From the NCBI GenBank assembly GCA_030430845.1, contig JAUIKE010000011.1:1-64000 (forward strand): DNA of 64,000 nt, read 5' to 3'. The position numbers and the translations under genes were made by a program. This DNA is from Bacteroidia bacterium (GTDB lineage Bacteria; Bacteroidota; Bacteroidia; Chitinophagales; Saprospiraceae). Below the pieces are notes generated by a model. That model ran no database searches. It saw only the letters and a list, made by a program, of their open reading frames with translations, and was not told where the DNA came from. Of the stretch, positions 28,741 through 37,578 are shown piece after piece; the stretch's first letter is position 1, and each line of letters opens with the position of its first letter.

Positions 28741-29493
28741 ATGAAATTAAATCTAAAAATCTGGCGCGAAGGCGGCCAATATAAAAAAGGACAGTTTGTG
28801 AATTATCAGCTGGATAACGTATCCGAGCACATGTCCTTTCTCGAAATGTTAGATGTATTGAATGAGCAACTGATTGCAAAAAAAGAAGAGCCGGTTTCTT
28901 TTGAGCATGACTGCCGCGAGGGAATCTGTGGTACCTGTGACATGGTCATCAACGGCCATCCGCACGGCCCGAATGCCGGTACTACAGCCTGTCAGTTGCA
29001 CATGCGTTTCTTCAAAGACGGCGACACGGTTACCATTGAACCATTCCGCGCAAAAGCTTTTCCCGTGATCAAGGATTTGGTGGTGGATCGTTCTGCTTTT
29101 GATCGCATTATTCAGGCCGGTGGCTATATTTCTGTTAATACCGGCCAGGCACAAGATGGAAATGCCATACCCATCGAGAAGGGAACCGCTTCCCGTTCTA
29201 TGGATGCTGCCGCTTGTATCGGCTGTGGGGCCTGCGTAGCGGCTTGTCCGAATGCCTCTGCCATGTTGTTCGTCAGTGCCAAGGTAACCCATTTGGCTAC
29301 CCTACCTCAAGGAGAAGTGGAAGCCAAAAGACGGGCTCGTAATATGGTGAAACAGATGGATGAAGAAGGCTTTGGTTTCTGCTCTAATATTGGAGCCTGT
29401 GAAGCTGAATGCCCGAAGGAGATCTCCGTAGAAAACATCGCTATCCTGAACAGTGAGTACCTCTCTGCTGCTTTTACCGGAGGTAAAGAGTAA
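28741..29493 (+). CDS. sdhB: Succinate dehydrogenase/fumarate reductase iron-sulfur subunit
   Basis: '[21 protein letters not shown]', '[19 protein letters not shown]'. Start MKLNLKIW at 28741. Confidence 0.96.
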   Translation: MKLNLKIWREGGQYKKGQFVNYQLDNVSEHMSFLEMLDVLNEQLIAKKEEPVSFEHDCREGICGTCDMVINGHPHGPNAGTTACQLHMRFFKDGDTVTIEPFRAKAFPVIKDLVVDRSAFDRIIQAGGYISVNTGQAQDGNAIPIEKGTASRSMDAAACIGCGACVAACPNASAMLFVSAKVTHLATLPQGEVEAKRRARNMVKQMDEEGFGFCSNIGACEAECPKEISVENIAILNSEYLSAAFTGGKE

Positions 29494-29614
29494 ACAGAAG
29501 AGCTCAAATCAGCGAAAAATCGCAATTTTAGCGGTATATAATTGCATATCGGTAAAACAGATGATATATTTACAAGATACAGTTGCCCTTCAGATATAAA
29601 TATATATCTAGTTG

Positions 29615-29639
29615 AACCCGGATTCAGAGAATCCGGGTT
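29615..29639. terminator. Terminator hairpin after sdhCAB
   Basis: AACCCGGATTC-AGA-GAATCCGGGTT then T-rich sequence. Confidence 0.8.
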
Positions 29640-29650
29640 TTTGATTTTTA

Positions 29651-29683
29651 GGAGAAGCAGGCCGCGATGCGGCCTGCTTCTCC
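29651..29683. other. Second strong hairpin (15-bp stem, 3-nt loop)
   Basis: GGAGAAGCAGGCCGC-GAT-GCGGCCTGCTTCTCC. Confidence 0.8.
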
Positions 29684-29776
29684 TATTTTACGATTAAAAT
29701 GTTAAGGTAAAATCCGTTTCAAAATCAGACGTTTCAAATGGGTAAGTTATCATTTCAACACTCAAATTAACCATCT

Positions 29777-30412
29777 ATGAAACGTGTATTATTTCTATTC
29801 CTTTTTACCCTCAGTGTCGCCACAGTCTCAGCTCAATTAAGTCTGGGTATCAAAGCAGGCGCTAATTTCGCAGATTTGACGACTCCGGACGTTTTTGCGG
29901 CGGCAGATCAGGATATTTCGGCCATCACGACCCACTGGCATGCCGGTATATCTACCAAACAAGCTATAAGTGATCGATTCCATGTAGGCGCAGAGTTGCT
30001 TTATTCCGTCAAAGGATTCCAGGAATCCGACGATTTTAATGTGATCGGAGATCCTTTGGCGACTCTTAGCCTTCATTATTTAAGCCTACCGCTTATGTTT
30101 TACTATGCGCCCAATGAAAAGATCAGCCTCGGTGCGGGTGTTAACCTCGGATATCTGATGGATGCGCAGATTAAAGTAGAAGATGAAAAAAATGACGCCG
30201 GCTTCATTTACGACCAGGAATTTGACCTGGGCCTGAACCTTGGTTTCCAATTCAATGTAACTCCTGCCCTCTTCCTGGATGCGCGCTATCAGTGGGGTCT
30301 GACTTCCGTAGCTGATTTGGTTTTTACTGACGAAAACGGCGCTCCCCTGGGTGATGGAAGCCTGAAAAACAGGGTATTACAGGTTTCTCTGGGCTATTTT
30401 ATTATTCGTTAA
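29777..30412 (+). CDS. Outer-membrane beta-barrel (PorT-like) protein
   Basis: Signal peptide; 'LGIKAGANFADL...VGAELLYSVKGFQ...LHYLSLPLMFYYAP'. Confidence 0.85.
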   Translation: MKRVLFLFLFTLSVATVSAQLSLGIKAGANFADLTTPDVFAAADQDISAITTHWHAGISTKQAISDRFHVGAELLYSVKGFQESDDFNVIGDPLATLSLHYLSLPLMFYYAPNEKISLGAGVNLGYLMDAQIKVEDEKNDAGFIYDQEFDLGLNLGFQFNVTPALFLDARYQWGLTSVADLVFTDENGAPLGDGSLKNRVLQVSLGYFIIR

Positions 30413-30582
30413 CACTTCTTGGCCTGAAATAATAATGTGTGTTAAATAAATAATGATCATTGTAACTTCAGTGTTTTTGGTGAGTCAAATGGAAAAAGCT
30501 CATAATTCGGAGTTCATAGTTTATAACTACCATGAACCAAAAACTATGAACCAGAAATTAAATAACCAAACCAACAACACAT

Positions 30583-31221
30583 ATGAAAAAGCAATGGTCA
30601 TTATTTATCACCAGTGTATTCATTTTATTATTGACAAGTATTCAAACAAAAGCTCAGACTTCTGTAGGAATCAAAGCAGGAGCGAATCTCTCTGATGTGA
30701 GAGTTCAAAACAACCTGCTCGATCTGATCGGAGCCAATAACATATTCGAGGTGACGCCTGGCTTTCAAGGCGGCTTGAGCCTGCATACGACTTTAGCGGA
30801 AGGCATTGAGTTTAGTTCTGATTTATTATACTCGCAAAAAGGCTTTAAGGCCACCGCTCCTTTTATTTCCGAAGCAAATGCCACTACTACCTTCCATTAT
30901 GTAGCTTTACCGGTGATGCTGTATTACGAGGCACTTGACAACATCAGTGTTGGCGCCGGTGCGGAAGTCGCCTATTTGGTAGAAGCCCGTTCCAAAGCCC
31001 TAGGTGCCTCTGTGGATATATCGAACGTATGGAAGGATGTTGATTTCGGGCTTAATTTCGGGATCAAATTCGACGCCACCGAAAACATATGGATCGAAGG
31101 CCGGTACAATCTGGGCCTAACCCCCTTGATGAACCTGGGCGTGGAGACCGGTCTGCCAATCGATTCGGCTTTGAAAATGACCAACCGGGTAGCGCAAGTG
31201 AGTGTTGGCTACCGCTTATGA
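30583..31221 (+). CDS. Outer-membrane beta-barrel (PorT-like) protein, paralogue of the preceding ORF
   Basis: 'VGIKAGANLSDVRV...FSSDLLYSQKGFKAT...FHYVALPVMLYYEALDNISVGAGAEVAYL'. Confidence 0.85.
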   Translation: MKKQWSLFITSVFILLLTSIQTKAQTSVGIKAGANLSDVRVQNNLLDLIGANNIFEVTPGFQGGLSLHTTLAEGIEFSSDLLYSQKGFKATAPFISEANATTTFHYVALPVMLYYEALDNISVGAGAEVAYLVEARSKALGASVDISNVWKDVDFGLNFGIKFDATENIWIEGRYNLGLTPLMNLGVETGLPIDSALKMTNRVAQVSVGYRL

Positions 31222-31260
31222 TAAAATGAGTGATGGGGCATGCCCCATCACTCATTTTAT
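31221..31260. terminator. Perfect 40-bp palindromic terminator
   Basis: ATAAAATGAGTGATGGGGCA|TGCCCCATCACTCATTTTAT, starting in the stop codon of the upstream CDS. Confidence 0.8.
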
Positions 31261-31301
31261 TTATTTTCTCCGTATCTTTTCGCTCAAATCAACCAAATTA
31301 T

Positions 31302-31964
31302 ATGGAGCTAACGAAAGCGGAAGAGGATTACTTAAAAACGCTGTTTCATCTAATCGTGGAGTCAGGTGAAGGGAAGGCCGGTACCAATCAATTGGCAGAG
31401 CATTTAGATGTATCCCCCGCATCGGTAAGCAGCATGCTGAAAAAGCTCAAAAAGAAAGGCTTTGTAGAGTACGAAAAATACGGAAAACTTGAATTATCTG
31501 ATAAAGGAGAAGCCATAGCCGTTCGACTCATTCGAAAACATCGCCTTTGGGAAACTTTCCTGCACGAGCATATGAACTTCAGCTGGGACGAAGTCCACGA
31601 CGTAGCCGAGCAGTTGGAACACATCCAATCCCCAAAACTCATCTTTGAACTGGATAAATTCCTTGGTTTTCCCAAGCGGGATCCACATGGGGCCATCATA
31701 CCCAATGAAAAGGGTGAATATGATCTCAAACCGAAAGTCACGCTGTCTTCCTTAAAAGTGGGCGACCGCTGCCGGCTGATTTCGGTCAAAGATAGTTCGG
31801 TGGCTTTCCTGCAGTATGTTTCCAAGATCGGCCTGGCCCTGAGCAGCGAATTGAAAGTGGAAGAAATCCAGGAGTTCGATCAATCGATGCAGATTTCGTA
31901 TGAAGGTAAGCAAGTCATGATTTCCAAAAAATTTGCAGACAATGTGTTTGTAGAAAAAATTTAA
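31302..31964 (+). CDS. DtxR/MntR family metal-dependent transcriptional regulator
   Basis: 'MELTKAEEDYLKTLFHLI...NQLAEHLDVSPASVSSMLKKLKKKGFVEYEKYGKLELSDKGEAIAVRLIRKHRLWETFLHEHMNFSWDEVHDVAEQLEH'. Confidence 0.95.
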   Translation: MELTKAEEDYLKTLFHLIVESGEGKAGTNQLAEHLDVSPASVSSMLKKLKKKGFVEYEKYGKLELSDKGEAIAVRLIRKHRLWETFLHEHMNFSWDEVHDVAEQLEHIQSPKLIFELDKFLGFPKRDPHGAIIPNEKGEYDLKPKVTLSSLKVGDRCRLISVKDSSVAFLQYVSKIGLALSSELKVEEIQEFDQSMQISYEGKQVMISKKFADNVFVEKI

Positions 31965-32013
31965 AAAAGGAAGAAGTTTTTTTCACCCGGCCGGGGGAAA
32001 ACACCTGCTTACT

Positions 32014-33255
32014 TTATCTTTCCTTTGCTTCCTGAGGTGTAAACCCAAATCGGTTGGAAATAGCCTCTGAAATACCATTCAAGGTGTTGACCTGTACATC
32101 CCAGAATCCATTAGGTCCATCGTTCAGCATATCTGTCAAAAAGCTATTGACTTCTACCCTTGAAAAATAAGGCCCGTTCGTAAACGGATCTCTGGTGAAA
32201 CGGAGGCTAAATATGGCGCCATAAGCTTTTGACAAATAGTGAAAGGCACTGCCATAATTCGGACTATCTGGGTTGATAGCTAATTTGCCTTGTTCGAGAA
32301 AGTGAACGGCATTGATGGCGATGACTTTTGAAAGTTCTTTCCTTATAATGGCGACTTGTTCATCTCGCAAATCGTAACGCCTGGCCACAATAGCGGCCCG
32401 GCCTCGTTTGAAGGCATTAAAAACGGTATCGGCTATACCCATAAAATCCGAATCGCGATTGACCTCTCCCAAGGCATGATTCAGGAACATATCATCTTCA
32501 CCAATATTCTGGTTTGGTTCTGCCACATTTTTTGACAAAGCATATACATAACCATAGCCTGCATCCCATTCTCGCTCCATATTTGTAAAGTTATTCCCGA
32601 CAATCAAAACCAGATTATCATTATCAACCCGACTATTGTCCAAATCGAGATGAGCAGCACTCAGGTATTTATTCAAGATTTGATCCAGCATTAAAGCCCC
32701 TACCAGGCTGTTCAGTACTAATTCTTTATATTCGATTCCGTTTCCGTTCACGTATCTGGGAAAGAGGCCGTCAGGAAGTACCCCTGCCTGGCCAGGTGTA
32801 GCTCTTCTATTGGCATAAGGGAACACAGCATCAGCCTGTGCCCCAATCCAATCTTCCAGTAATTGTCGAATACCATCCCCTTCAGCTATATTTTCCGAAA
32901 AATATTCCAGAGAGGCGGCTACTTTTTCTCTTATACTCCCGTCTGACCGATTGAGGTAATCAAATTGAAAGGGATCCGCATCCAGTCCCACCGCTGTTTT
33001 GTTGTTGTATAGCTCAAGCAAATGTTTCTTATCCGACTGTTCAAAATCCAGCATGGCATTGATCAGTTCGGTAGCCATGGCAATGCGGATGGTTTGACCG
33101 GGGAAGGTAACAGTCGTCAGGCCGTTTCTGGTAAAGGAATAGGTAGGAGGCACATCAATATCTTGTGGAGTAGGCTCCACTTCCGGGGGCACCATGGTAC
33201 ATGCGTACATGGCAAGTAATATTATTAGAATGATCAGACTACGGGAATACCTCAT
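32014..33255 (-). CDS. DUF4856-like lipoprotein
   Basis: Lipobox 'LLAMYACT'; 'VPPTYSFTRNGLTTVTFPGQTIRIAMATELINAM'. Confidence 0.75.
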   Translation of the reverse strand: MRYSRSLIILIILLAMYACTMVPPEVEPTPQDIDVPPTYSFTRNGLTTVTFPGQTIRIAMATELINAMLDFEQSDKKHLLELYNNKTAVGLDADPFQFDYLNRSDGSIREKVAASLEYFSENIAEGDGIRQLLEDWIGAQADAVFPYANRRATPGQAGVLPDGLFPRYVNGNGIEYKELVLNSLVGALMLDQILNKYLSAAHLDLDNSRVDNDNLVLIVGNNFTNMEREWDAGYGYVYALSKNVAEPNQNIGEDDMFLNHALGEVNRDSDFMGIADTVFNAFKRGRAAIVARRYDLRDEQVAIIRKELSKVIAINAVHFLEQGKLAINPDSPNYGSAFHYLSKAYGAIFSLRFTRDPFTNGPYFSRVEVNSFLTDMLNDGPNGFWDVQVNTLNGISEAISNRFGFTPQEAKER

Positions 33256-33480
33256 CGGTTTATGAGATTACATTATACATTAATACGTTTAAAATGCCAT
33301 ATCGTTGCATGGCCTCGTGAATGAAAAGTCCTTCGGATTTTCACATACCCCTACAAAATGGGCCGCCCGATTCAAATTTCAAACGCTTAATTTGTTAATT
33401 TAATCTAAAAATCAGGGCTGTTTGCAATCTTATTCTACTTATATCAATTAATTAATTTAGTAATTAATCCCCCAAAGGAA

Positions 33481-34404
33481 ATGCAACCTAATATCCTTGC
33501 CAATAAAATTAAACTGCTGGTAAGCCAGCATCATATTCTTAGAGCACTGAACCTGGCACATCTCAATGCGCCTTCTAGTGACTTACAAGACCAAGCCATT
33601 CAACTTCTCCAGCGTTGGCAAAGGTTAATGATAGAAAAAGGGAAGGGGGTTATTTCTCAGGAAGCAGCTGATTTGAATGCCAATAGAATTGCCGACGGCC
33701 TACTCACGCTTGCTTCGGCTATATCCAACTGCGAAAGCGCTCAAGAGGAAAATAAAGAAAAGCAACAGGATGCCGTTATCATTAATACTTTTTCTTTACT
33801 GATGCCTGTTCTGTTGAGTTCTGTTTTATATTTTTTGAGTTCAACCACCTATTTTAACGCCCCGGTGGAACTGAGCAAGGAATTTTTCTCGGCTTCCCGT
33901 CAAACAAAATCTCATTATCTACTCATTAGGAAAAACCCTGAATTATTCAGCCCCAAGAGAGAACTCAAGACTTATGAAGCGGAGGCCTTAATACGCCCTG
34001 GTCAAAGAGATACCTTTCAATTTATTCAAGTTGAAATCCAGCCGATACGAAACAGTATAGATGTAGGAAGCAGCGCCATTGATAATACCGAATCCGTTAA
34101 AATCAAGTCCTTCAAGAATGATAAAAACGGTGTTTTTAAGTTTCTGATAAAATATCGTTGTAAGTCGCCTGATGCTTGTCGGCCCTTAAGAAATAACAAC
34201 AGAGATATTTATACTTCCGTTAAGGTGAATACTGGTACAGGTTATAAAAAAGTTCCAAAAACTAATGCCTTCGATTACATTTATATCCGACCATTTGGAA
34301 CGCTCCTACCCTTTTCGATTTTGTTATACACCTTACTGTTTTTTAAAAAAAGAATAACACTGGAACTTTATGTTTTATGGTATCGGTTAAATACTCGCAC
34401 CTGA
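33481..34404 (+). CDS. Effector-associated domain 11 (EAD11)-like protein with two transmembrane helices
   Basis: N-terminus 'IKLLVSQHHILRALNLAHLNAPSSDLQDQAIQLLQRWQRLMIEKGKGVISQEAADLNANRIADGLLTLASAI'; TM 'TFSLLMPVLLSSVLYFLSSTTYF' and 'FGTLLPFSILLYTLLFF'. Confidence 0.6.
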   Translation: MQPNILANKIKLLVSQHHILRALNLAHLNAPSSDLQDQAIQLLQRWQRLMIEKGKGVISQEAADLNANRIADGLLTLASAISNCESAQEENKEKQQDAVIINTFSLLMPVLLSSVLYFLSSTTYFNAPVELSKEFFSASRQTKSHYLLIRKNPELFSPKRELKTYEAEALIRPGQRDTFQFIQVEIQPIRNSIDVGSSAIDNTESVKIKSFKNDKNGVFKFLIKYRCKSPDACRPLRNNNRDIYTSVKVNTGTGYKKVPKTNAFDYIYIRPFGTLLPFSILLYTLLFFKKRITLELYVLWYRLNTRT

Positions 34405-34414
34405 TGAACAACAT

Positions 34415-35167
34415 TTGAAGTCTTTATTCATTCATCCAAATCCCCTTTTTATGAAACATCCCAGATTATTTGCCTTATTCAGTATTTTGCTATTCTCTAC
34501 TCTTAGTACTGCCTTTGGAAAAAAGCTTAGAGTCACCCTTTGCGTAGGATATGAAGAAGATATTAGTATGAACACCTATCCTGCCGGAGAGAACATTAAA
34601 GTTTTTGTTGTCACCGACGAGCCTGCTAATGAAGATTTTGAAACGGTCAAAACCAAAGGGAAATATGAAGCCCAGGGCCAAACCCAAAAGCCTGGGATAT
34701 TAATCCTTTACCTCGAACCTGGTAAGTACATTGCGTATATGGAGGGGCGCGGTTTTCAGGTTTCACCACAAAAATTTATCGTTAGTGAACATGATAATTC
34801 CCTTCCAGATCTTAATGATTTTCAAAAAAGACTCAAGAAGCATAAAAAAATCATAGAAATATTTTCGCATCCAGATTCCCTAAACGGACTGACTTATCTT
34901 AAGATAGAACTTGACAACTATACAAAAACTATTCTGGATGATATTACACTCGATTATTTGCGACAGGCCTTAATCGACTACCAACCGGGTCGCCCTAACC
35001 CTCAATTTGACCAGTTTATGAATCAACTTTTTGAAAAGAACCCGGAAGTGATCAAGGATCCCAGATTTCAGAATATAGTCGGCGGCTTTATCGAAGAGAA
35101 CCCATTAATCAATAAGAATTTCCTCAAACCCTGGGGGCTGGACATTAAAGAACTAAATCGATATTAA
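34415..35167 (+). CDS. Hypothetical exported protein
   Basis: Signal peptide-like 'MKHPRLFALFSILLFSTLSTAFG'; starts 10 bp after the EAD11-like gene. Confidence 0.65.
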   Translation: MKSLFIHPNPLFMKHPRLFALFSILLFSTLSTAFGKKLRVTLCVGYEEDISMNTYPAGENIKVFVVTDEPANEDFETVKTKGKYEAQGQTQKPGILILYLEPGKYIAYMEGRGFQVSPQKFIVSEHDNSLPDLNDFQKRLKKHKKIIEIFSHPDSLNGLTYLKIELDNYTKTILDDITLDYLRQALIDYQPGRPNPQFDQFMNQLFEKNPEVIKDPRFQNIVGGFIEENPLINKNFLKPWGLDIKELNRY

Positions 35168-35212
35168 AAAAGAAGAGCCGGCGAATTCGCCGGCTCTTCT
35201 TTTTTAATATCG
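35159..35212. terminator. Perfect 54-bp palindromic bidirectional terminator overlapping both stop codons
   Basis: CGATATTAAAAAAGAAGAGCCGGCGAA|TTCGCCGGCTCTTCTTTTTTAATATCG. Confidence 0.9.
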
Positions 35213-36844
35213 GTTCCTTATCTCTCCCAAGCCCCTCGATAACTCCTTGATGATCCCTTTCTTCTTCGGATCATACACCCAGTTCGTATCAAAGTATTCC
35301 AAAATTTTAGAATTAGGATCATCAGAAAGCGTCAGGGAGTGGAACTGAGTGCCCTTATTTTGCTGGAAATATTTGACATCCTTCAGCACTTCTTTATCTA
35401 CCCGGTACATAATAAAATCAGATACGACCAGTACGTCCGCATCCTGATAATCGTTGGAGCGGAGTTGGTTTAAGGCTTCGTATAAGGGCAGGGAAATATC
35501 CGTACCTCCATGGAAAGACATCCGCAGGAAGTTGGCAATCTCGTCAATGGAATTGGCCACGTTATAAAGGTCAAAAGTTTTGATGCCGATAGAAAAGTTG
35601 ATCAGATAAGCCCTCCTGTTTTCCCGAACCGCCATTTTCAGAATGCCCAGACACAGCACCTTAGCGATCTGCTCCGGCCGGCCCATCATGGATTCACTGG
35701 TGTCCACACAGATAATAAACGGCCCCTTTTCTTTCATTTTAATCCGCTGAGCTACTTCTACAAACTTATCTTCGCTTTTCACCAATTTACGATCCTCATA
35801 ACGGAAGGTCATCAGGTTTTTCTCGGCAAATTTTTTCAAAAAGAGGGTTTCGGTATCCTCATCACCCAATAGTGCCGCCTCTGAGCTGAGCAAATTATTC
35901 AAATCATCGCTGTCATGCACCCCGACAATTTCCGCTTTGGAATGTTCATCGCTGACCCACTCTTGCCGGATAATCGTCTTTTCGTAGCTTTCCTCTTCCA
36001 TTTCGATCTCTGCTTCTCTCAATTGCCCCAACAGTTCCGACAATTCGCGGATCGAGGCTTCGTCCCTGAGCAGGTCGTCGTATTCCTTCAGTACATCAAA
36101 GGAAGTATCTTCCCAGAGCGAGCGCGACATATCCCAATAACTTCCCAAGTATTCGGTAAAAGGTTTTACCAGATCGGTTAGCTTGAGGTATTCATCTACT
36201 TTCGCCTCTACCGTTTCCGTAAAGGCTTCTTTTTCTTCCTCCAGTTTTTGAAGTTGATACTCCAGTATTTTAGCATTCAATAAGGCATCCCATTGGGCCA
36301 GCAGATCGGTCAGAAGCAGTTCTAATTTGTTACGGTTGGCCTCGTCCAGGTCTTTTATTTTACCGGTAGACAGGATATTCTTGAAGCGATTTTCGTAAAA
36401 ATCGATATCCAGTTGGTCTTTAGAATAATTTTTACGCAAAAAATTGATCAGGAAATGCCAGCGGTCCTCAAAAACATGCAGAGGCGTCACCGTCCAGCCT
36501 TCCAGTCGCTTTAATTCGCTGTCGTAAGGATTTTTGGAACGGGCTTTTTGGTAGGATTTACGCAACCAGTAGAGGGTGTCCAGAATGATCTGACGAGTGA
36601 TTTTCTGGTTGCCTTCCGTAATTTTCATCAAACCATCGATCTCAAACAAGTCATCCAAGGCTTTAGTAAAATACTGATAGTACTGATCATTGAGATCGGG
36701 AATCGTGAAGGCATCCGGCTCCAGTTTGTTTTGCAGGTAGCGGACCAGGTACTTTCTCGTTTGTCGGTCCAGCAATTCTCCAAATTCAATGAAGCGCTGA
36801 TACTCTTCTTCTATTTGTTGGTTGATGTCTTGTTGTGGATTCAT
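35204..36844 (-). CDS. VWA domain protein (ViaA-like, MoxR partner)
   Basis: 'GPFIICVDTSESMMGRPEQIAKVLCLGILKMAV', 'SFHGGTDISLPLYEAL', 'VLVVSDFIMYRVDKE'. Confidence 0.85.
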   Translation of the reverse strand: MNPQQDINQQIEEEYQRFIEFGELLDRQTRKYLVRYLQNKLEPDAFTIPDLNDQYYQYFTKALDDLFEIDGLMKITEGNQKITRQIILDTLYWLRKSYQKARSKNPYDSELKRLEGWTVTPLHVFEDRWHFLINFLRKNYSKDQLDIDFYENRFKNILSTGKIKDLDEANRNKLELLLTDLLAQWDALLNAKILEYQLQKLEEEKEAFTETVEAKVDEYLKLTDLVKPFTEYLGSYWDMSRSLWEDTSFDVLKEYDDLLRDEASIRELSELLGQLREAEIEMEEESYEKTIIRQEWVSDEHSKAEIVGVHDSDDLNNLLSSEAALLGDEDTETLFLKKFAEKNLMTFRYEDRKLVKSEDKFVEVAQRIKMKEKGPFIICVDTSESMMGRPEQIAKVLCLGILKMAVRENRRAYLINFSIGIKTFDLYNVANSIDEIANFLRMSFHGGTDISLPLYEALNQLRSNDYQDADVLVVSDFIMYRVDKEVLKDVKYFQQNKGTQFHSLTLSDDPNSKILEYFDTNWVYDPKKKGIIKELSRGLGEIRNRY

Positions 36845-37431
36845 GTAGTTTTTAACCAGTCTCCTATATTAATGGAAAAACCAGGTAGAAGTTCAACGTC
36901 TTTGGTCCAATCTCTAAGAATCCAGTCTTGCTCAGCTTGTGCTATTAGAATTTGCTGGGAGGAGGATAGTATCCAGATGATGGTTTCGGTACCCCAGGCG
37001 TGCATCTTTTTGTTCTTTCGATTGATATAATCTTCCCATTTCAATTCACTCAGATCTGCCTTGACATCCACCTCGATTAGGATATTGGGTGCCTGGTCGA
37101 AGTATTTTTCATCCATCACCATCTTTTCATAACGGTCTTTATGGTAAATGGCAATATCTCCGGCCAAATTATTACCGCGATTGATGTGCATACCAGGCTC
37201 GTTGGTGAAATACACATACTCTCCGTCCCCGATCTCTTTATACAGAAACTTAAGTATTAAATGAATAATGAGCGACTGTAACTTACTACTTCCCACGATA
37301 CCTTCTCTGGTTTTTCGGCCGGCCAATACTTCTTTATAGCCGGCATAATAGATCGGTTGCCCGTCTATTTCTTCATAGATCAATGATCGGGGAATGCTTG
37401 CTGTCTCCACTTTTTTACTTTCTGTATCCAT
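36841..37431 (-). CDS. Uma2/DUF820 family PD-(D/E)XK nuclease-like protein
   Basis: 'NNLAGDIAIYHKDR...APNILIEVDVKADLSELKWEDYINRKNKKMHAWGTETIIWI'; 4-bp overlap with the VWA gene. Confidence 0.8.
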   Translation of the reverse strand: MDTESKKVETASIPRSLIYEEIDGQPIYYAGYKEVLAGRKTREGIVGSSKLQSLIIHLILKFLYKEIGDGEYVYFTNEPGMHINRGNNLAGDIAIYHKDRYEKMVMDEKYFDQAPNILIEVDVKADLSELKWEDYINRKNKKMHAWGTETIIWILSSSQQILIAQAEQDWILRDWTKDVELLPGFSINIGDWLKTT

Positions 37432-37578
37432 TGATGATGGTTTGATTAATGGTCACAACCATTCAATTTAATCAAATTCCCTAATAATTGCAGATCCTTT
37501 TCGATCCCCTAACTTCTAAGTTTCCAGAAAATAGCCGTATAGTCAAATCAATGTCCGCTTTTGTCCGGATTTGTCCGC

